Below the pieces are notes generated by a model. It saw nothing but the letters and a program-made list of their open reading frames with translations. It was not told the origin of the DNA and ran no database searches. From the IMG/VR virus record IMGVR_UViG_3300035072_000033, positions 1-55,837 of that record: 55,837 nt of DNA. The stretch is one strand, 5' to 3'. Position numbers and translations under genes: made by a program. Of this stretch, positions 54,076-55,837 are shown in pieces (the stretch's first letter is position 1; each line of letters starts with the position of its first letter). This DNA comes from a virus.

Positions 54076-54416
54076 GCCGCCCCAAAATCGGCGACACGCT
54101 TCGCGAGCTGTCGCGCCGCTTCCCCCAGGCCTTCGCGATGGAGGCCAAGGACAAGCGCCCGCTCAAGCGCGAGATATTCCAGGACCTTTGGGCGGCGGCG
54201 CCGGACATCGGCTACGACACGCTGCGCCAGGCGCTCGGACAATATGTCGGCGGCGTCACCTACCTCGAGCTGCTCCGCGAGGGCGCGCAACGCTTCGGCC
54301 TCTACGGCGAGCCGGCCGGCGACGTGACGGCCCGCGACGAGGAACAAGCGCGCGAAAAACTCGCGCGCATTTACGACCGGCGCGGGACGCCGAAATCGCG
54401 CGAGGCGGCGGAATGA
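54072..54416 (+). CDS. ProQ/FinO-domain RNA-binding protein
   Basis: 114 residues from the ATG at 54072. The ProQ/FinO core is recognisable: Phe-Pro-Gln-Ala-Phe-Ala near 16-21, Lys-Arg-Pro-Leu-Lys-Arg-Glu-Ile-Phe-Gln-Asp-Leu near 26-37, Leu-Arg-Gln-Ala-Leu-Gly-Gln-Tyr near 50-57, Tyr-Leu...Gly-Ala-Gln-Arg near 63-72, then Gly-Asp-Val-Thr-Ala-Arg-Asp-Glu-Glu. Proteins with this domain bind structured RNAs and terminator stem-loops and act as RNA chaperones. A phage copy fits regulation by small or structured RNAs. Confidence 0.75.
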   Translation: MSRPKIGDTLRELSRRFPQAFAMEAKDKRPLKREIFQDLWAAAPDIGYDTLRQALGQYVGGVTYLELLREGAQRFGLYGEPAGDVTARDEEQAREKLARIYDRRGTPKSREAAE

Positions 54417-54787
54417 CCCGCCGCGCCGCCCCACGCATCCGCGCCCCCGAGGCCGCCGCCATGCTTGGCGTCACGCTGCGCGGGCTGCAGGCGCTGGCGG
54501 CGCGCGGCGCCTTGCCAGGGGCGGCGAAAATCGGCACGCTATGGACCTTCGACCCCGAAAAACTCCGCCGCTTCATCGCGGCCAGGGAGGCGGAATGCGC
54601 GAGCCGAATCTCTATCAACGCGCCGGCGTCTGGTGGCTGCGCGCCACGATCCGTGGCGTCGAACACCGAGAAAGCCTACGAACGCGCGATGTCAAGACTG
54701 CTCGGCGGCTCCGCGACGCGCGGATCGAGGAAATCTCGGCCGCGCGCTGGCGCGGCGAGCGCGCGCGATCATGGCGCGACGCGGTGA
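54413..54787 (+). CDS. Excisionase-like HTH protein
   Basis: 124 residues from the ATG at 54413 (ATGA overlap). The first ~60 residues are a MerR/excisionase-type winged HTH: Arg-Ala-Pro-Glu-Ala-Ala-Ala-Met-Leu-Gly-Val, Leu-Gln-Ala-Leu-Ala-Ala-Arg-Gly-Ala-Leu-Pro, Trp-Thr-Phe-Asp-Pro-Glu-Lys-Leu-Arg. The remaining 60 residues overlap the integrase gene in another frame and look unselected (Ser/Arg/Ala/Gly). The overlap of 193 bp is unusually long. Likely assists excision and binds near the att arm sites. Confidence 0.7.
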   Translation: MTRRAAPRIRAPEAAAMLGVTLRGLQALAARGALPGAAKIGTLWTFDPEKLRRFIAAREAECASRISINAPASGGCAPRSVASNTEKAYERAMSRLLGGSATRGSRKSRPRAGAASARDHGATR

Positions 54788-55656
54788 CGGCGTGGGCCGA
54801 GCACGCCGCCGACCAGCTCGCCCCCTCCACCGGACGTCGCTACGCGGTCTCCCTCGGCATGATCGAACAGCATCTCGCGCCGTTCGACATCGACAGGATC
54901 GACGGGGCGTCAATCGCCACGCTGATCGCCGCCCGCCGGCGCGAAGGCGCGAGCCCGGCGACGGTGCGCCGCGACCTCACGGCCATCTCGCAGGTGCTTG
55001 ACCACGCCGAGGCGATGGGCTGGCGCGAGGGCAACCCGACCCTCTCCAAGCGCCGCATGCTCAAGGAGCGCCGCGACCCGATCGCGTTGCCCGACCCGGC
55101 CGACATCGAGGCGACGATCGCCGCCGCGAGCCCGCGCTTCGGCGCTCTGATCCGCGCGGCTTGGCTGACCGGCTGCCGCCAGGACGAACTGGTCACCGCG
55201 AGCTGGCGCCGCTTCGACGCCCGTGCCGGAACGCTCGAAATCATTGGCAAGGGCAACAAGCGCCGCACCCTCGCGCTGTCGCGCCAGGCGACGGCACATA
55301 TCTCGGCACAGCCGGCGACGCTTGGAAGCAACCTGATTTTTTGCCGCGAGGGCGGGCTGGCGTTCAAGGAGGCGGCCTCGGACTTCGGCCACTTGCGCCG
55401 CAAGGTCGAGACCGACGCCAAACGCGAAAAGCGCGAATTCCGCCGCTTCCGCTTCCACGACTTGCGTCACCTGTTCGCGGTCGAGTGGCTGAGGGGCGGC
55501 GGCAATATTTACGACCTATCGAAGCACCTTGGCCATACGAGCGTGAAGACGACCGAGATTTATCTCGATTTCCTCACGCCGGACGAAGCGAGCCGCGCCA
55601 AATCAGGGTCGACACATAACCCGGCACACGACCGGCGGTCTCGCGACGCCGGATAA
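54595..55656 (+). CDS. int: Tyrosine-family integrase
   Basis: 353 residues from the ATG at 54595, with GGGAGG upstream. A short N-terminal arm-binding part, a core-binding helical domain (about 60-150) and the catalytic domain. Catalytic set: Arg195 (Gly-Cys-Arg-Gln-Asp-Glu), Lys219 (Ile-Ile-Gly-Lys-Gly), His288-Xaa-Xaa-Arg291 (Phe-His-Asp-Leu-Arg-His), His314 (Leu-Gly-His-Thr-Ser) and Tyr323 (Glu-Ile-Tyr-Leu). It catalyses integration at the tRNA-Ser anticodon region. It ends 54 bp before the right att core. Confidence 0.95.
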   Translation: MREPNLYQRAGVWWLRATIRGVEHRESLRTRDVKTARRLRDARIEEISAARWRGERARSWRDAVTAWAEHAADQLAPSTGRRYAVSLGMIEQHLAPFDIDRIDGASIATLIAARRREGASPATVRRDLTAISQVLDHAEAMGWREGNPTLSKRRMLKERRDPIALPDPADIEATIAAASPRFGALIRAAWLTGCRQDELVTASWRRFDARAGTLEIIGKGNKRRTLALSRQATAHISAQPATLGSNLIFCREGGLAFKEAASDFGHLRRKVETDAKREKREFRRFRFHDLRHLFAVEWLRGGGNIYDLSKHLGHTSVKTTEIYLDFLTPDEASRAKSGSTHNPAHDRRSRDAG

Positions 55657-55710
55657 GCTGAAACGGATGTTAATACAATGATATACGTGACAAGGCAAAA
55701 AACAGCGCGC

Positions 55711-55773
55711 GCGGTCTTGAAAACCGCCGTGGGGGAAACTCCACCGTGGGTTCGAATCCCACCCCTTCCGCCA
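55711..55773 (+). repeat. attR core (63-bp direct repeat, right copy)
   Basis: Exact copy of 65-127; the preceding bases are not those of the tRNA 5' half, so this is a tRNA fragment (anticodon stem to CCA), not a gene. The bases after it (55774-55837) are host DNA; they show no gene in the short stretch available. Confidence 0.95.
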
Positions 55774-55837
55774 ATGAAAGCAGTTGGAATCGTTCTCTCC
55801 TCTTAAGCTATCGGCTGAATTTGAGGCGTGGTCAAAA

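Larger units (their letters stand above)
65..55773. mobile_element. Complete temperate myovirus prophage in tRNA-Ser
   Basis: Integrated phage genome bounded by a perfect 63-bp direct repeat. It has every expected module: tyrosine integrase and excisionase-like gene next to the right repeat, CI/Cro switch, replication genes, terminase, lambda-type portal and connector, HK97-type capsid and protease, a Mu-type contractile tail, fibres and lysis genes. No transposase and no obvious frameshifted core gene was seen, so it looks intact and possibly inducible. Late and early lytic genes run leftward; the integrase operon runs rightward. The Mu-like tail is paired with a lambda/HK97-like head, so it is a mosaic that integrates site-specifically rather than a Mu transposing phage. 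Confidence 0.95.

Noticed and set aside
54541-54594. Integrase start at 54541
   Set aside because: The extra 18 residues are the shadow of the excisionase-like gene; the ATG at 54595 has GGGAGG upstream and begins like other integrases.
55711-55773. Second tRNA-Ser gene at the right end
   Set aside because: Only the part from the anticodon stem to CCA is present; the acceptor 5' strand and D arm are missing. It is the right attachment core.
65-55773. Mu-like transposing prophage
   Set aside because: Although the tail is Mu-type, there is no transposase or Mu end sequence; a tyrosine integrase and tRNA att sites show site-specific integration.

Overview
The window holds one essentially complete temperate phage genome (about 55.6 kb) integrated in a tRNA-Ser(UGA) gene, with 64 bases of host DNA on the left (37 before the tRNA plus its first 27 bases) and 64 on the right after the att repeat. 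A perfect 63-bp direct repeat (65-127 and 55711-55773) marks the attachment sites. The host is a GC-rich alphaproteobacterium, probably of the Hyphomicrobiales. The evidence is a GcrA-family regulator, an Omp25/31-type outer-membrane protein with the typical export and barrel start, CtrA-like winged-helix wording in an early gene, and the overall codon use. Methylocystis/Methylosinus-like hosts would fit, but this is inference.

Layout. Left end (38-1049, + strand): tRNA/attL, a small exported HNH-type protein and two small genes that run into a bidirectional hairpin. Late region (36765 down to 1131, - strand): NusG-like antiterminator, terminase small and large subunits, GpW connector, lambda-type portal, HK97 prohead protease and capsid, connector/neck genes, a Mu-type contractile tail in almost exact Mu order (gp37/38, sheath, tube, gp41 chaperone with a -1 frameshift, tape measure, gp43-gp48), fibres including an SGNH-esterase fibre, GH19 endolysin with small membrane proteins, and cargo genes (Omp25/31-like porin, glycosyltransferase, papain-like protein). 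An ORF-poor 1.1-kb stretch in this operon (25793-26904) is full of perfect nested stems and is proposed as a large structured RNA.

Early region (45756 down to 37059, - strand): a run of about 14 genes, nearly all joined by ATGA overlaps, encoding replication (Toprim primase, primase-helicase and a separate copy of its C-terminal domain), an MT-A70 adenine methyltransferase, a GcrA homologue and a winged-helix regulator. It ends in a 280-bp array of 10-bp iterons with a perfect 33-bp inverted repeat, a candidate replication origin.

Switch (46166-48067): a Cro-like gene (-) and a CI/LexA-like S24 repressor (+) are divergent over three 14-bp operators. A fourth operator lies in a matching promoter (TTGACA-16-TATTCT) that drives a second, rightward operon (48068-55656). 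That operon carries a ParB-like protein with repeated C-terminal domains, SSB, a deoxyribosyltransferase-like protein, a chimeric Gp37/Gp68 (DUF5131) protein, a ProQ/FinO-domain protein, an excisionase-like protein and the tyrosine integrase beside attR.

Inferred logic: the S24 repressor silences both early promoters through the same operator; damage-induced self-cleavage would release the lytic early operon and the integrase/SSB operon; the NusG-like protein would then push polymerase through the late genes. All assignments come from reading the sequence by eye; no database search was run.
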